64,000 bases of DNA, from assembly GCA_035452965.1 (NCBI GenBank), contig DAOTCE010000003.1, positions 1 through 64,000 of the forward strand, given 5' to 3'. The DNA is from Candidatus Paceibacterota bacterium (lineage in GTDB: Bacteria; Verrucomicrobiota; Verrucomicrobiia; Limisphaerales; UBA8199). The position numbers and the translations under genes were made by a program. The notes under the pieces are model-generated. The model was not told where the DNA came from. It saw only the letters and a list, made by a program, of their open reading frames with translations, and did not search any database. The first letter of the stretch is position 1, and the number at the start of each line of letters is the position of its first letter. This document shows, piece by piece, positions 26,061 through 35,360 of the stretch.

Positions 26061-27515
26061 CTATTTGTTTCCCCTCTTCTTCTGTGTGCCGACCTTGCCG
26101 CCGAAATACGGATAGCTGTCCCAGTGGTCGTCATCCTTGACCGCACGCGGGTCGGCGGTGTCTCTCATCCACTGGTCGAGCCGGGCGCGGAGCTGTTTTT
26201 GCGCGGCGGCGCAGGTGGGCCGTCCGGCCAGGTTGTCAATTTGGTGCGGGTCTGTTCTCAAGTCGTAGAGCTCCTCAGCCGGGCGTTTCCCGAAGCAGAG
26301 CTGGAAGAACTTCTGCATGCCCGGTTCATCCCGATGGTCGAGGATGTAGTTCTTTGTCGGGCTGTCATCGCAATCGCCGAAAACGCGTTTGGGATCCTTG
26401 TGCGCCTGCGGGTCGCCAGCCGGCCAGCGGTCGGCCCGGAAGTTCCGGACGTAGAGAAACTGCCGCGTGCGAATGGCGCGCACCGGATAGCCCGCGTCCC
26501 CGGCCCGCACGTTGGCGTGGCGCTCGCGTTCCAGAAACACCGTGTCACGCGAGCCGGGCTTCTCCGCGCCGGTGAGCAGGCTCAGGAAGCTCCGCCCGGT
26601 CATCTCCGCCGGCGGCGTCAATCCCGCCGCTTCCAGGCACGTGGGCGCCAGGTCCACCAGGTTGATGAAGTCGTCCAGCACTTGGCCCGCCTTGGCCTTG
26701 GCCGGCCAGCGCACCGCCAGCGGCTGACGCGACCCGCCGTCGTAAATATTTGCCTTGCAGCGCGGAAACGCCCAGCCGTTGTCGCCGGTCATGATCACCA
26801 GCGTGTTGTCGAGCTTGCCCGCCTTGTCCAGCAGCTCCAGCAGCTCCCCCACTTCCCGGTCGAACCGCTGCACTTCCCAATAGTAGTCCAGCGCGTCATT
26901 GCGCGTGACGTCGTTGTCCGGCCAATATGGCGGCACCGCGACGTGGTTGGTCTTGAGGCCGCTCGCGGCGCCGAGGCCGTGCTCGAACGGGCGATGCGCG
27001 TCGTGACTGCCGAACCAGAAGCAGAACGGCTGCCCGGCCGGCACTTGTTGCAGGAACGTGGCGAAGTCCTTGAACGTCGGGCCCGCCGGATTGCGCGTGT
27101 AGCCGCCCGCTCGGAAATCCCCCGGCCCCCAGCCCTTGCGCGTGCTGCCGATCCTGTAGCCCGCTTGCTCGAGCAGCCGGGTGTAAACCGGATACTTCCT
27201 CGGCAGGAAACCCCAGAGACAGCTTCCTTCTTCGAGCCGATGCAGGTATTGCCCCGTCAGCATCGCCGCCCGCGACGGCGTGCAGGAGGACGCGGCGCTG
27301 AAGCAGCAGTTGAACCGCGCGCCCTCGCGGGCGAGGCGGTCGAAAGTTGGCGTTCGGACGACCCGGTCGCCATAGGCCCCGGCGTGGGGCCAGGACCAGT
27401 CGTCGGCCAGGCAGTAGAGGATGTTCGGGCGGGTGTCCGCCGCGGCAACCGCCAGGGCGCCAGCCAGCAGCAGGAGCGAAATGAGAGAATAGCGTCCGAT
27501 CAGCATAGAGAGCAT
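26061..27515 (-). CDS. Secreted sulfatase (heparan-N-sulfatase-like)
   Basis: A 484-residue type I sulfatase with a signal peptide (LISLLLLAGALAVAAA). The formylglycine site is C78-T-P-S-R82, metal ligands D38-D39 lie in LADDW, and the second metal pair is in MTGDNGW. The insert FGSHDAHRPFEHG resembles SGSH-type sulfatases. It would remove sulfate from glycans in the periplasm or outside. No formylglycine-generating enzyme is in the window. The PH-domain gene ends one base before its ATG; a Met at 27506 is an alternative start. Confidence 0.9.
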   Translation of the reverse strand: MLSMLIGRYSLISLLLLAGALAVAAADTRPNILYCLADDWSWPHAGAYGDRVVRTPTFDRLAREGARFNCCFSAASSCTPSRAAMLTGQYLHRLEEGSCLWGFLPRKYPVYTRLLEQAGYRIGSTRKGWGPGDFRAGGYTRNPAGPTFKDFATFLQQVPAGQPFCFWFGSHDAHRPFEHGLGAASGLKTNHVAVPPYWPDNDVTRNDALDYYWEVQRFDREVGELLELLDKAGKLDNTLVIMTGDNGWAFPRCKANIYDGGSRQPLAVRWPAKAKAGQVLDDFINLVDLAPTCLEAAGLTPPAEMTGRSFLSLLTGAEKPGSRDTVFLERERHANVRAGDAGYPVRAIRTRQFLYVRNFRADRWPAGDPQAHKDPKRVFGDCDDSPTKNYILDHRDEPGMQKFFQLCFGKRPAEELYDLRTDPHQIDNLAGRPTCAAAQKQLRARLDQWMRDTADPRAVKDDDHWDSYPYFGGKVGTQKKRGNK

Positions 27516-27516
27516 G

Positions 27517-28011
27517 TTAGCGGGTTCCGCGCTGGGCCAGGATCAAATCGCGCACGCCCTTCGGATCGGGGATGGACTTGATCTGTTCCGCGCCTTCGGC
27601 GCTGGCGGCGGTGGAGATGGTGAGGGTGCCGATGCCGACGATGCGCTGCAGGAAACTCTGGTCAATGTCAATGGACCGGATATCGCGTGGGTTGTAGTCC
27701 TGGTAGCACTTCGACAATATGCCCCGCTCCAGGGTGATGCGCTCAGGGTAAATGCGCAGCACCGTTGAGGCCCGGCGCACCCATGCAACAATGGGTGGTA
27801 TGATCAGCCAGAAGAAGAAGAAGTGCCAGAAGAAACCCCACCACGACGGGCGGACTTCCGCCAACATCTCCGTGAATTCCGGGCCGGGGCTGGCCGCGCC
27901 TGGCGCCGGCTGGCGGGCGAGCTTTTCGGCCACCGGGTAGCCGCAGTTGGGGCAGGTGTGCGCCTCTGTGGAAACCGGCTTCTTGCATTCCGGGCAGTCA
28001 ATTAGGGGCAT
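27517..28011 (-). CDS. Zinc-ribbon and bacterial PH-domain membrane protein
   Basis: A 164-residue protein. The N-terminus is a zinc ribbon (CPECKKP...CPNCGYP), then a hydrophobic stretch WWGFFWHFFFFWLIIPPIVAW, then a bacterial PH (bPH2) domain with RIYPERITLERGILS and the DIRSIDIDQSFLQRIVGIG block. Such proteins are membrane-associated and of unknown function. It lies directly upstream of the sulfatase on the same strand, 1 base apart, so the two may share a transcript. Confidence 0.8.
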   Translation of the reverse strand: MPLIDCPECKKPVSTEAHTCPNCGYPVAEKLARQPAPGAASPGPEFTEMLAEVRPSWWGFFWHFFFFWLIIPPIVAWVRRASTVLRIYPERITLERGILSKCYQDYNPRDIRSIDIDQSFLQRIVGIGTLTISTAASAEGAEQIKSIPDPKGVRDLILAQRGTR

Positions 28012-28033
28012 AAATCGTCGAAGTGTTTAGTTG

Positions 28034-28570
28034 CTACTTGCGGACAAGTTCTTCCAACGCGCGGGTGTGAATGGCGCGTGCGACCGCCCCAAAACACACC
28101 AGCAGCACCCGTTCAATCGAGGGATTCCCCTCCAGGAACTGCTTGGTTTCACGCACGGCAATGTGGGCGGCGCGTTCCCTTGGGAAGCCATAGGCCCCGG
28201 TGCTGATGGAGGGAAAGGCGATGGTGCGGATGCCTTTTTGCACGGCCAGTTCGAGGCAGCATTGATAGCAGCTCGCCAGCAGCTCGCTTTCGCTGTGCTC
28301 GCCGCCATGCCAGACCGGGCCGACGGCGTGAATGACCCACTTGGCCGGCAGCCGGTAGCCGTTGGTGATCTTTGCCCGGCCGGTCGCGCAGCCGCCCAAA
28401 GTCCGGCATTCGGCGAGCAGTTCCGGTCCGGCAGCGCGATGAATGGCGCCGTCCACGCCCCCGCCCCCGAGCAGGGTTGTGTTGGCGGCGTTGACAATGG
28501 CATCCACCGATTGCTTCGTAATGTCGCCCTCGACCACTTCAATCCGGTTCAAGTTTGCTGCGCTGCTCAT
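28034..28570 (-). CDS. Macrodomain O-acetyl-ADP-ribose deacetylase
   Basis: A 178-residue macrodomain of the YmdB/MacroD type, which removes acetyl or ADP-ribose groups. It shows VEGDITKQSVDAIVNAAN, the GGGGVDGAIHRAAG loop and PSISTGAYGFPRERAA. ATG 28570 is fixed by a strong ribosome-binding site (GGAAGGAAGGC immediately upstream); the frame is open to 28681. Divergent from the D-aminoacylase gene with 131 bases between. Confidence 0.92.
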   Translation of the reverse strand: MSSAANLNRIEVVEGDITKQSVDAIVNAANTTLLGGGGVDGAIHRAAGPELLAECRTLGGCATGRAKITNGYRLPAKWVIHAVGPVWHGGEHSESELLASCYQCCLELAVQKGIRTIAFPSISTGAYGFPRERAAHIAVRETKQFLEGNPSIERVLLVCFGAVARAIHTRALEELVRK

Positions 28571-28701
28571 GCCTTCCTTCCGTGCACCTGGTGTTTCGGA
28601 TGTAACTTGTCTAACCATGTGATTCCCGTAACGGTTTGGCAAGAACGGTAAGGCGCAGCTTGCTGTGGCGTTCGGACACACTCCGCGTTATAAAGGAGAC
28701 A

Positions 28702-30276
28702 ATGAAACGCCGTTGCACCCTGCTGTTGGCCCTGTTTGCAGCCCTTGTTCCGGTCAGCCTCCCGGCCGAGTCCTATGACCTGCTCATCCGTCATGGCCGC
28801 GTCGTGGACGGAACGGGCAACCCGGCCTTCTTCGCTGACCTCGCAATCAGCAACGGACGCATCGCCGCCATCGGCCGGGTTGACGGCACGGCCAGGACCG
28901 AGATTGACGCGGCGGGCCTCGTCGTTGCGCCCGGTTTCATAGACGTTCACACCCACGCCGACGAAATCGCTGAAATGCCGAAGGCGGAGAACTTCGTCCG
29001 CATGGGCGTTACTACGGTTGTGGCCGGCAACTGCGGCGGATCGAGGCTGGACCTCGCGACGTTCTTTCGCGCGATCGAGCGCACCAATGTCGCCGTGAAC
29101 GTGGCCACGCTGGTGGGCTTCAACAGCGTCCGCGAGAAGGCCATGGGCGGCTCCTTTGATCGCCCACCCACCGCGCAGGAGCTCTCCGGGATGAAGTCGC
29201 TGGTCGAGCGGGCGATGAAAGACGGCGCAGTGGGGCTTTCCACCGGGCTGATCTATCATCCTGGCGTCTTCGCAACGACGGATGAGATTGTGGAACTGGC
29301 CAAGGTTATCGCGCCGTATGGCGGCATTTACGCAACTCACATGCGGCACGAGGACGACCAGATCTACAGTGCGCTTGACGAAGTATTCCGAATCGCGCGG
29401 GAAGCAGGCGTCCGCGCCGAGGTGTCGCATATCAAGCTCTCGGGCCCAAACTGCTGGGGCCAGGCCGACCGGGTGCTGGCCTGCATCGAGAAGGCGCGCG
29501 CCGAAGGCCTGGATGTCACGCAAGACCAGTATGCGTACACCGCCTCCAGCACGGGGCTGAGTCAGTTGATCCCCGATTGGGCGCGGGAAGGCGGCCGGAG
29601 TGAGTTCCAAAAACGCCTCGCCGACCCGGCGCAGAAGGCGACGATGGTCGCCCAAATGAAGAAGAGCGTACGCAACAAAGGACGCGACGACTACTCCTAC
29701 GCCGTCATCGCGTCCTGCCGATCGGACAAGTCGCTCAACGGACTCAACATCGCGGAAGCCGCTAAGGCGAAACGCGGCTCAGGCTCCCTCGACGACCAGA
29801 TCGAGATGATCCTGGCGATCCAGGCCGCCGGCGGCGCCAGCGGCGTCTTCCACGGCATGAGCGAAGATGATTTGAAGCTCTTCATGCGGCACCCCAACAC
29901 CATGGTCGCCAGCGACAGCGGCTTGCGGAAGCTCGGCGAAGGTATGCCGCACCCGCGCGGCTACGGCAATAATGCGCGCGTGCTGGCCCGTTACGTCCGC
30001 GAGCTGAAGGTGCTCCGACTGGAGGACGCCATTCGAAAAATGACCAGCCTGCCCGCCAACACCTTCCACTTCAAAGGCCGCGGCCAGCTGCGCGAAGGGA
30101 ACTGGGCCGACATCGTGATCTTCGATCCCGAAAAGGTGCAGGACACCTCCATCTACAAGGATCCGCACCATTATCCCACCGGCATCCCGCACGTGTTGGT
30201 GAACGGCGTCCCGGTCATCAAGGACAGCGAGCACACCGGCGCGAAGGCGGGGCAGGCGCTGCGGCGCAGGGCATAG
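28702..30276 (+). CDS. Secreted N-acyl-D-amino-acid deacylase (amidohydrolase)
   Basis: A 524-residue amidohydrolase with a signal peptide (CTLLLALFAALVPVSLPA). The metal motif is FIDVHTHADE, the bridging Cys is expected in the AGNCGGS loop, further His ligands in YATHMRHEDD and AEVSHIKLSG, and the catalytic Asp in MVASDSGLRK. This is the D-aminoacylase/dihydroorotase-like group that cleaves N-acyl-D-amino acids, for example from peptidoglycan-derived or foreign peptides. Ribosome-binding site AAAGGAG lies 5-6 bases before ATG 28702. Confidence 0.9.
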   Translation: MKRRCTLLLALFAALVPVSLPAESYDLLIRHGRVVDGTGNPAFFADLAISNGRIAAIGRVDGTARTEIDAAGLVVAPGFIDVHTHADEIAEMPKAENFVRMGVTTVVAGNCGGSRLDLATFFRAIERTNVAVNVATLVGFNSVREKAMGGSFDRPPTAQELSGMKSLVERAMKDGAVGLSTGLIYHPGVFATTDEIVELAKVIAPYGGIYATHMRHEDDQIYSALDEVFRIAREAGVRAEVSHIKLSGPNCWGQADRVLACIEKARAEGLDVTQDQYAYTASSTGLSQLIPDWAREGGRSEFQKRLADPAQKATMVAQMKKSVRNKGRDDYSYAVIASCRSDKSLNGLNIAEAAKAKRGSGSLDDQIEMILAIQAAGGASGVFHGMSEDDLKLFMRHPNTMVASDSGLRKLGEGMPHPRGYGNNARVLARYVRELKVLRLEDAIRKMTSLPANTFHFKGRGQLREGNWADIVIFDPEKVQDTSIYKDPHHYPTGIPHVLVNGVPVIKDSEHTGAKAGQALRRRA

Positions 30277-30384
30277 CGCCGGGCGCGAGGCGAAACCCTG
30301 GTGTCAGCGCGAAATGACGTTCGCGGCTGCGGCTCTGCTTTCGCTGGTTGGCCCTGCCGCGCGACCGGTTACAGTCGGGCGGCG

Positions 30385-31428
30385 TTATCTCGGCAGGAGT
30401 CTCTCGGGCGCTTGAACGGGCTGGCCCTCCCGCCATTGTATGGGCACAACGGACAAGTGCCACGTCTTGCCGGCTGTGTTGTTCCCTTGGTAGAATAAGT
30501 AATCCTGCCCGTCATCGTCCTGAAACAGGTAGGGGTGGCCCGATTCGCTCGCATTCCAACTACCCGGCCGGCCGTTCGGTAGAAAGGGCTTGTCCGACAG
30601 GCGCTGGAAGCGGACGCCATCGTCGCTGACCGCCACACCAATCTGCTGCGGATCGTTGTTGTAGCCGCCGGCGTAGAACATGTAGAGCCGGCCGCCGTGC
30701 CGACCCATCGCCGGGGCTTCAATACAGCGCTTTTCCCAGGCCAGATCGAGGCCCGGGTCATCCAGCTCCGTTGGCACCGTGGGCTCAAGGATCGGGCCGT
30801 TCATGTTGAGCTGCGTCCATTTGTCGCGCGCGAAATCGCTGTCCAATGGCGCCGCAGCCACTCCGAGCATCTGGACTTTCATCGTCGGGTCACGTGTTGC
30901 CCAATACAGCAGCAGCCGGTCCCCATGCCGGATGACATCCGCGTCAATGGCTCGGCCGGCGTTCCAATCGCCGCTCGGCCAGAACACGGGATTTGTCGGG
31001 TCTCGGGTGAATCGCAAGCCATCCTCGGACCACGCGTGGCAAATCGCGTCGCCTTTGCCCCTGCCGTAGGTCTGATAGAACAGGTGAATCTTCCCGCGCA
31101 GCACGATGGCGCCCGGGGCGGTGAAACCCCTGGCCTCGGCTTCGCCGCTACTGCGCAGCTCCCCGGCTTTGGTCCAATCCACCAGGTTTGTGCTGGTCGC
31201 CACCCCGATGGACCAGCCCTCCGTCGGCTTGCCCGGGTAAGGCGGGACGGAGTAGTAGAGCCAATACGTGCCCTTGAACTTCACGACGGCCGGGTCCTTT
31301 GAGAACGGCCGGCCGCTGACGTTGTCCGCGAAGTGCATCCGGGGCGCGGCGCTCCGCGTATCCGCCAATGAAAGCTGGTGCGCTGCTTGGCCAACCAGGA
31401 TCGCCAAGAGCAACGTCGAGCCTCTCAT
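30385..31428 (-). CDS. Secreted GH43-like five-bladed propeller glycosidase
   Basis: A 347-residue exported beta-propeller glycosidase. Signal peptide STLLLAILVGQAAHQLSLA. The expected base Asp is in SKDPAVVKFKGTYWLYYS, a middle Asp in AIDADVIRHGDRL, and the acid Glu in RCIEAPAMGRHGGRLYMFY, the usual order of GH43/GH32-clan or GH117-like proteins. Substrate is not readable. It is convergent with the D-aminoacylase gene, and the HEYLH lipoprotein lies just upstream on the same strand. Confidence 0.8.
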   Translation of the reverse strand: MRGSTLLLAILVGQAAHQLSLADTRSAAPRMHFADNVSGRPFSKDPAVVKFKGTYWLYYSVPPYPGKPTEGWSIGVATSTNLVDWTKAGELRSSGEAEARGFTAPGAIVLRGKIHLFYQTYGRGKGDAICHAWSEDGLRFTRDPTNPVFWPSGDWNAGRAIDADVIRHGDRLLLYWATRDPTMKVQMLGVAAAPLDSDFARDKWTQLNMNGPILEPTVPTELDDPGLDLAWEKRCIEAPAMGRHGGRLYMFYAGGYNNDPQQIGVAVSDDGVRFQRLSDKPFLPNGRPGSWNASESGHPYLFQDDDGQDYLFYQGNNTAGKTWHLSVVPIQWREGQPVQAPERLLPR

Positions 31429-31440
31429 ACTGCATCCGGG

Positions 31441-32541
31441 TTACGATCGCGGTGCGATTTCCGGCAGGCGCTCGAGCATCACCGGCAAAAACGCCTCAAA
31501 GCTCATACTGCTTGTCTCAAAGCCCGGGAGCAGATCGTAAAAGGGACGCGTCAACGTCAGTCCGTTGGCCGTATCGTCGGTTACCAGCCAGTCCTGGTGG
31601 GCGCTAATCCGTGCGGCATTGGCAGCATTGAGGTGCGAGGTGGCGCAGAAGCGGCGGTCCAGGGCCCGGACGAGGCATTCGTAGGTGAATGTCACCGCGT
31701 CCTGATAGCTCTCCGACCGTGGCCCGCGCTTGCCGGCCTCATAGTAGCGAAGCAGCTTTGCCCGGTGTGCCGGGAAGTTGGTTTTGACCAGGGGGTTCAC
31801 AATCGAATGAAGATACTCGTGAACGTTCAAACCGTAGGAGTGAGAGCCGGGCCCCTCAACGCAGTAGTAATAGGGTTCATAGGGGGCTGCTATCGCAGAG
31901 TAATGTGAATCCAAAAGGTCCGGGACATTGACAATGGTCAGTGTGTCTTGGCGCGGCAAACGCAGGTATTGCCAGAGGCCGTCCATCTGTCGTTGCATCG
32001 CCGCCAGATCGTACTTCTTCAGCTCGGCCAGGTAGTCGCCTTTGACTTCGTTCCAGACATTGGTCAAGTCAGCCGTGACCCAGAAATCGCGCAGCAGAGC
32101 AGGGAAATCCGCCAACCGCTTCGCCGTGATGGGATAATTCAGCTCCTTGTCCGTCCGCACCCGCTGGAACGGGTAATTGGGCTCCAAGCTCAGCGCAAAG
32201 TCCTGGTAGGCGAAAGGGCCCAGCTTCCTGGATCTCGCGTACTGGCGCCACTTCTGAAGCTTCTCGGGATGGGCCGCCAGGTTCTCCGCCACCCGTTGGC
32301 GCACCTTCTGCCGGACAGGGTGCATGGCCACGGCTGGCGGTTGGTCGTCGAAGCCGGTCGCATTAATGAAGGCCATGGTGACGAAGACCCGGCGGTCCGC
32401 CAACACCCTGAACCCGTCACCGATCCTGATTTCGTCGGGGTGCGCAAAGGCCGCCGGTGCCGGGTTGGGCTTCGGGGAAGCGCAGCCCGCACCGGCCAGC
32501 AAGAGGAGAAAGAGCATCAAAGGCACTGCAGATTTGTGCAT
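31441..32541 (-). CDS. Lipoprotein with HEYLH metallopeptidase-like site
   Basis: A 366-residue lipoprotein: signal MHKSAVPLMLFLLLLAGAGC with the lipid Cys at residue 20. A zinc-peptidase-like motif H241-E-Y-L-H245 (HEYLHSIVNPLV) occurs in the C-terminal half. The overall architecture is like DUF4932-type hypothetical proteins; the substrate is unknown. ATG 32541 is used because it gives the signal; the frame is open to 32853. Divergent from hemE with a 286-base gap that holds no gene. Confidence 0.75.
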   Translation of the reverse strand: MHKSAVPLMLFLLLLAGAGCASPKPNPAPAAFAHPDEIRIGDGFRVLADRRVFVTMAFINATGFDDQPPAVAMHPVRQKVRQRVAENLAAHPEKLQKWRQYARSRKLGPFAYQDFALSLEPNYPFQRVRTDKELNYPITAKRLADFPALLRDFWVTADLTNVWNEVKGDYLAELKKYDLAAMQRQMDGLWQYLRLPRQDTLTIVNVPDLLDSHYSAIAAPYEPYYYCVEGPGSHSYGLNVHEYLHSIVNPLVKTNFPAHRAKLLRYYEAGKRGPRSESYQDAVTFTYECLVRALDRRFCATSHLNAANAARISAHQDWLVTDDTANGLTLTRPFYDLLPGFETSSMSFEAFLPVMLERLPEIAPRS

Positions 32542-32827
32542 AGAGGCAAGACAAATTGGGAATGCGCTCCAGTCTTCATGATCACCGTGGGCGACGGTAG
32601 GAGGAGGCGAAGGGGCTGTCAAGCTGAGCGGCGGGGATTCCCTCGGGGAGCACCAGTAGCTGGGGAGAGAACTTCCCGAACTGCCGCTCGCGCTGTGTCC
32701 CCCTGAATCCCTCACCCGCCCTAAAGTGTGTACCAGGCGTGTGAAAGGCGCGAATGGGGTGAAGGATGCGAAGGGCTGGGGATTGACTGGGGTGGGGGAG
32801 GCAGGCGAGAATGGAGGCGCTCCACGC

Positions 32828-33964
32828 ATGAAAAAGAGAGTTGCCACGAGCATAAAGCGTCCGCCTGCCAGCGCGCCGCGCCTGGCCGGCGCGTTGACGG
32901 GGCGGCAGCGGTTTCTGCACGCCTGCCATTGCCGCCCGGTGGACCGCCCGCCAGTGTGGCTGATGCGTCAGGCGGGGCGCGCGCTGCCCGAATACCGCGC
33001 CCTCAAGGAACAGCACTCCTTTCTCGAACTGGTCCAAACCCCGGAGCTGGCGGCAGAAGTGACGCTGCAGCCCATCCGGCGGTTTGGCTTTGACGCGGCA
33101 ATACTCTTCTGCGACATCTTGGTCGTGGCCGAGGGCCTGGGGCAGCGCTACCAGTTTCGCGACCGGGGCGGGATCGAGATGGAGTTCCTGCTCAAGTCGG
33201 CGGCGGACATTGCCCGGCTGGATGTCGCAGCGGTAACGGAACGTCTGCAATACGTGGCCCAGGCCCTACCGCTCATCAAGTCCGCGCTCGATGGCCGCGC
33301 GGCGCTCATCGGCTTTGCCGGCTCGCCGTGGACGCTGGCCAATTTCATGATGGAGGGCGGCGGCGTTAAAGAATACACCCGGGCCAAGGCGCTCTTCTAT
33401 GCCGAGCCGGCCCTCTTCGCGCGCTTGATGGACAAGCTGACCCGGGCCGTCAGCGCCTGCCTCCAACTCCAAATTGACGCCGGCGCGGATGCAGTCCAGA
33501 TTTTTGATAGCCTCGGCGGTGTGTTGTCCGACGGCGAGTTCTCAGCCGCCTCGGCGCGCTGGATAAAACAGATCATCGCCTCCCTCAAAGGCAGGGCGCC
33601 GGTGATTCTGTTCTCCAAAGGCACGCACGGGAACTGGGATGAGCTGGCCGGCACGGGCGCGCAAGCGCTGGGCGTGGATTGGAACGTGCGCCTCGCGGAA
33701 GTCGCCGCCAGGCTGCCGGGCCGCGTGGCCGTGCAGGGCAACCTCGATCCCTTCGTGCTGACAACGACCCCGGCGGTGGTCGCCGCCGAGACGGGGCGCA
33801 TCCTGCGCCAGATGCGCGGCCGCCCGGGGCACATCTTTAACTTAGGCCACGGCGTGCCGCCAAGCGCCCGGCTGGAGAACATCGAGAGCCTGGTGAACGC
33901 GGTCAGAAGTTTCAAAGGCGGCGAATTCCAGCCGCCGACGTCGGCGGTTGCGGTGAGAATGTGA
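32828..33964 (+). CDS. hemE: Uroporphyrinogen decarboxylase
   Basis: A 378-residue URO-D that removes four carboxyls from uroporphyrinogen III. The diagnostic N-terminal motif PVWLMRQAGRALPEYR and the DAAILFCDILVV and GFAGSPWTLANFM segments are intact. An N-terminal basic extension of about 20 residues precedes the core. First gene of a hemE-hemN-hemY-hemH operon. Confidence 0.95.
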   Translation: MKKRVATSIKRPPASAPRLAGALTGRQRFLHACHCRPVDRPPVWLMRQAGRALPEYRALKEQHSFLELVQTPELAAEVTLQPIRRFGFDAAILFCDILVVAEGLGQRYQFRDRGGIEMEFLLKSAADIARLDVAAVTERLQYVAQALPLIKSALDGRAALIGFAGSPWTLANFMMEGGGVKEYTRAKALFYAEPALFARLMDKLTRAVSACLQLQIDAGADAVQIFDSLGGVLSDGEFSAASARWIKQIIASLKGRAPVILFSKGTHGNWDELAGTGAQALGVDWNVRLAEVAARLPGRVAVQGNLDPFVLTTTPAVVAAETGRILRQMRGRPGHIFNLGHGVPPSARLENIESLVNAVRSFKGGEFQPPTSAVAVRM

Positions 33965-33986
33965 TGTGCGCGATGAGAGAGTCCAA

Positions 33987-35360
33987 ATGAGCATGCTGAA
34001 AGTAGATCTCGAGCTGGTACGGAAATACAACGTGCCTGGCCCACGCTACACGTCGTACCCGCCCGCGACGCACTTCACCGACGAGATCGAGCCGCAGGCG
34101 TTCGTCGAGAAGATTCGCGCCAACAACCTGGCCGACCGGGACCTCTCGCTCTACTTTCACCTGCCGTTCTGCTATTCGCTTTGCTGGTTTTGCGGCTGCA
34201 CCACCGTGATTACCGCCGACCAGAAGAAGAGCGCGGAGTACGTCAATTACCTGGAGCGGGAAATGGATTTGATGAAGCCGCTGCTCGACCCGAAGCGCAA
34301 GGTCGTCCAGCTCCACTTCGGCGGGGGCACGCCCACCTTCTCGCTGCCGGACGAGATCCGGCGCCTGGGCGACCTGATTCACTCGCGGTTCACGCTCGCG
34401 CCGGATGTCGAGGCGGGCGTGGAAGTGGACCCGCGCCGGCTCACGCGCGACCACTTGGTCGCCCTGCGCGAAGTGGGCTTCAACCGTGGCTCGATGGGCG
34501 TGCAGGACGACGATCCCGCTGTGCAGAAGGCCGTCCACCGCATCCAGCCCTTCGAGATGACCAGGCAGGTCGTCGAATGGATGCGCGAGGTCGGCTTTCA
34601 TTCCGTCAACATTGACCTGATTTACGGCCTGCCGTACCAGACCCCGCCGTCCTTCGCCCGAACATTGGAGGAGATTCTAACGCTGAAGCCGGACCGGTTT
34701 GCCGTGTTCAATTACGCGCACGTGCCGTGGATGAAGCCGGCGCAGAAGATCCTGAAACCCGAAATGCTGCCCTCGCCGGAGACCAAGCTCGAGCTGCTCA
34801 AACTGACCATCGAACGGCTCACCGCCGAAGGCTATGTCTATATCGGGATGGACCACTTCGCGCGGGCCGAGGACGAGCTGACACTGGCGCAACGGCAAAA
34901 GACGCTGCAAAGGAATTTTCAGGGCTACAGCACGCGCGGCGGGGCGGACATCTACGCGTTCGGCATGTCGTCCATCTCCCAGGCGCAGGACTTCTACTGG
35001 CAAAACCACAAGGAACTGCCCGCCTACTACGCGGCGCTGGACGCCGGCACGCTGCCTTTGCACCGCGGCTACCTCATGACCGGGGAAGACAAAATCCGCC
35101 GCACGACAATCATGCGCCTCATGTGCGACCTGGGACTGGACTACGCGGACATGACCCAGCGGCTGGGGCTGGACTTCAAGGAGCACTTCGCGCCGGAGCT
35201 GGAATCGCTCAACGACATGGAGGCTGACGGGCTGCTGGCCAGGACACCGCGCGGACTGCAGGTGACGGACCTGGGGCGATTGCTCATCCGCAACATCGCG
35301 ATGCGGTTCGACGCCTACTCCACCACGCGCAAGGAGAACCGGTTTTCGCGCACGATATGA
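33987..35360 (+). CDS. hemN: Oxygen-independent coproporphyrinogen III oxidase
   Basis: A 457-residue radical-SAM HemN, the exact length of the E. coli enzyme. The cluster motif is FCYSLCWFCGC (CxxxCxxC), preceded by the GPRYTSYPPA motif that marks true HemN rather than HemW. The alternative start GTG 33966 would sit directly on the hemE stop; ATG 33987 or 33993 is preferred. The stop overlaps hemY (ATGA). Confidence 0.95.
   Translation: MSMLKVDLELVRKYNVPGPRYTSYPPATHFTDEIEPQAFVEKIRANNLADRDLSLYFHLPFCYSLCWFCGCTTVITADQKKSAEYVNYLEREMDLMKPLLDPKRKVVQLHFGGGTPTFSLPDEIRRLGDLIHSRFTLAPDVEAGVEVDPRRLTRDHLVALREVGFNRGSMGVQDDDPAVQKAVHRIQPFEMTRQVVEWMREVGFHSVNIDLIYGLPYQTPPSFARTLEEILTLKPDRFAVFNYAHVPWMKPAQKILKPEMLPSPETKLELLKLTIERLTAEGYVYIGMDHFARAEDELTLAQRQKTLQRNFQGYSTRGGADIYAFGMSSISQAQDFYWQNHKELPAYYAALDAGTLPLHRGYLMTGEDKIRRTTIMRLMCDLGLDYADMTQRLGLDFKEHFAPELESLNDMEADGLLARTPRGLQVTDLGRLLIRNIAMRFDAYSTTRKENRFSRTI

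Noticed and set aside
26124..27581. 485-residue open frame opposite the sulfatase
   Set aside because: Antisense shadow of the sulfatase, Arg/Glu/Val-rich with no domain.
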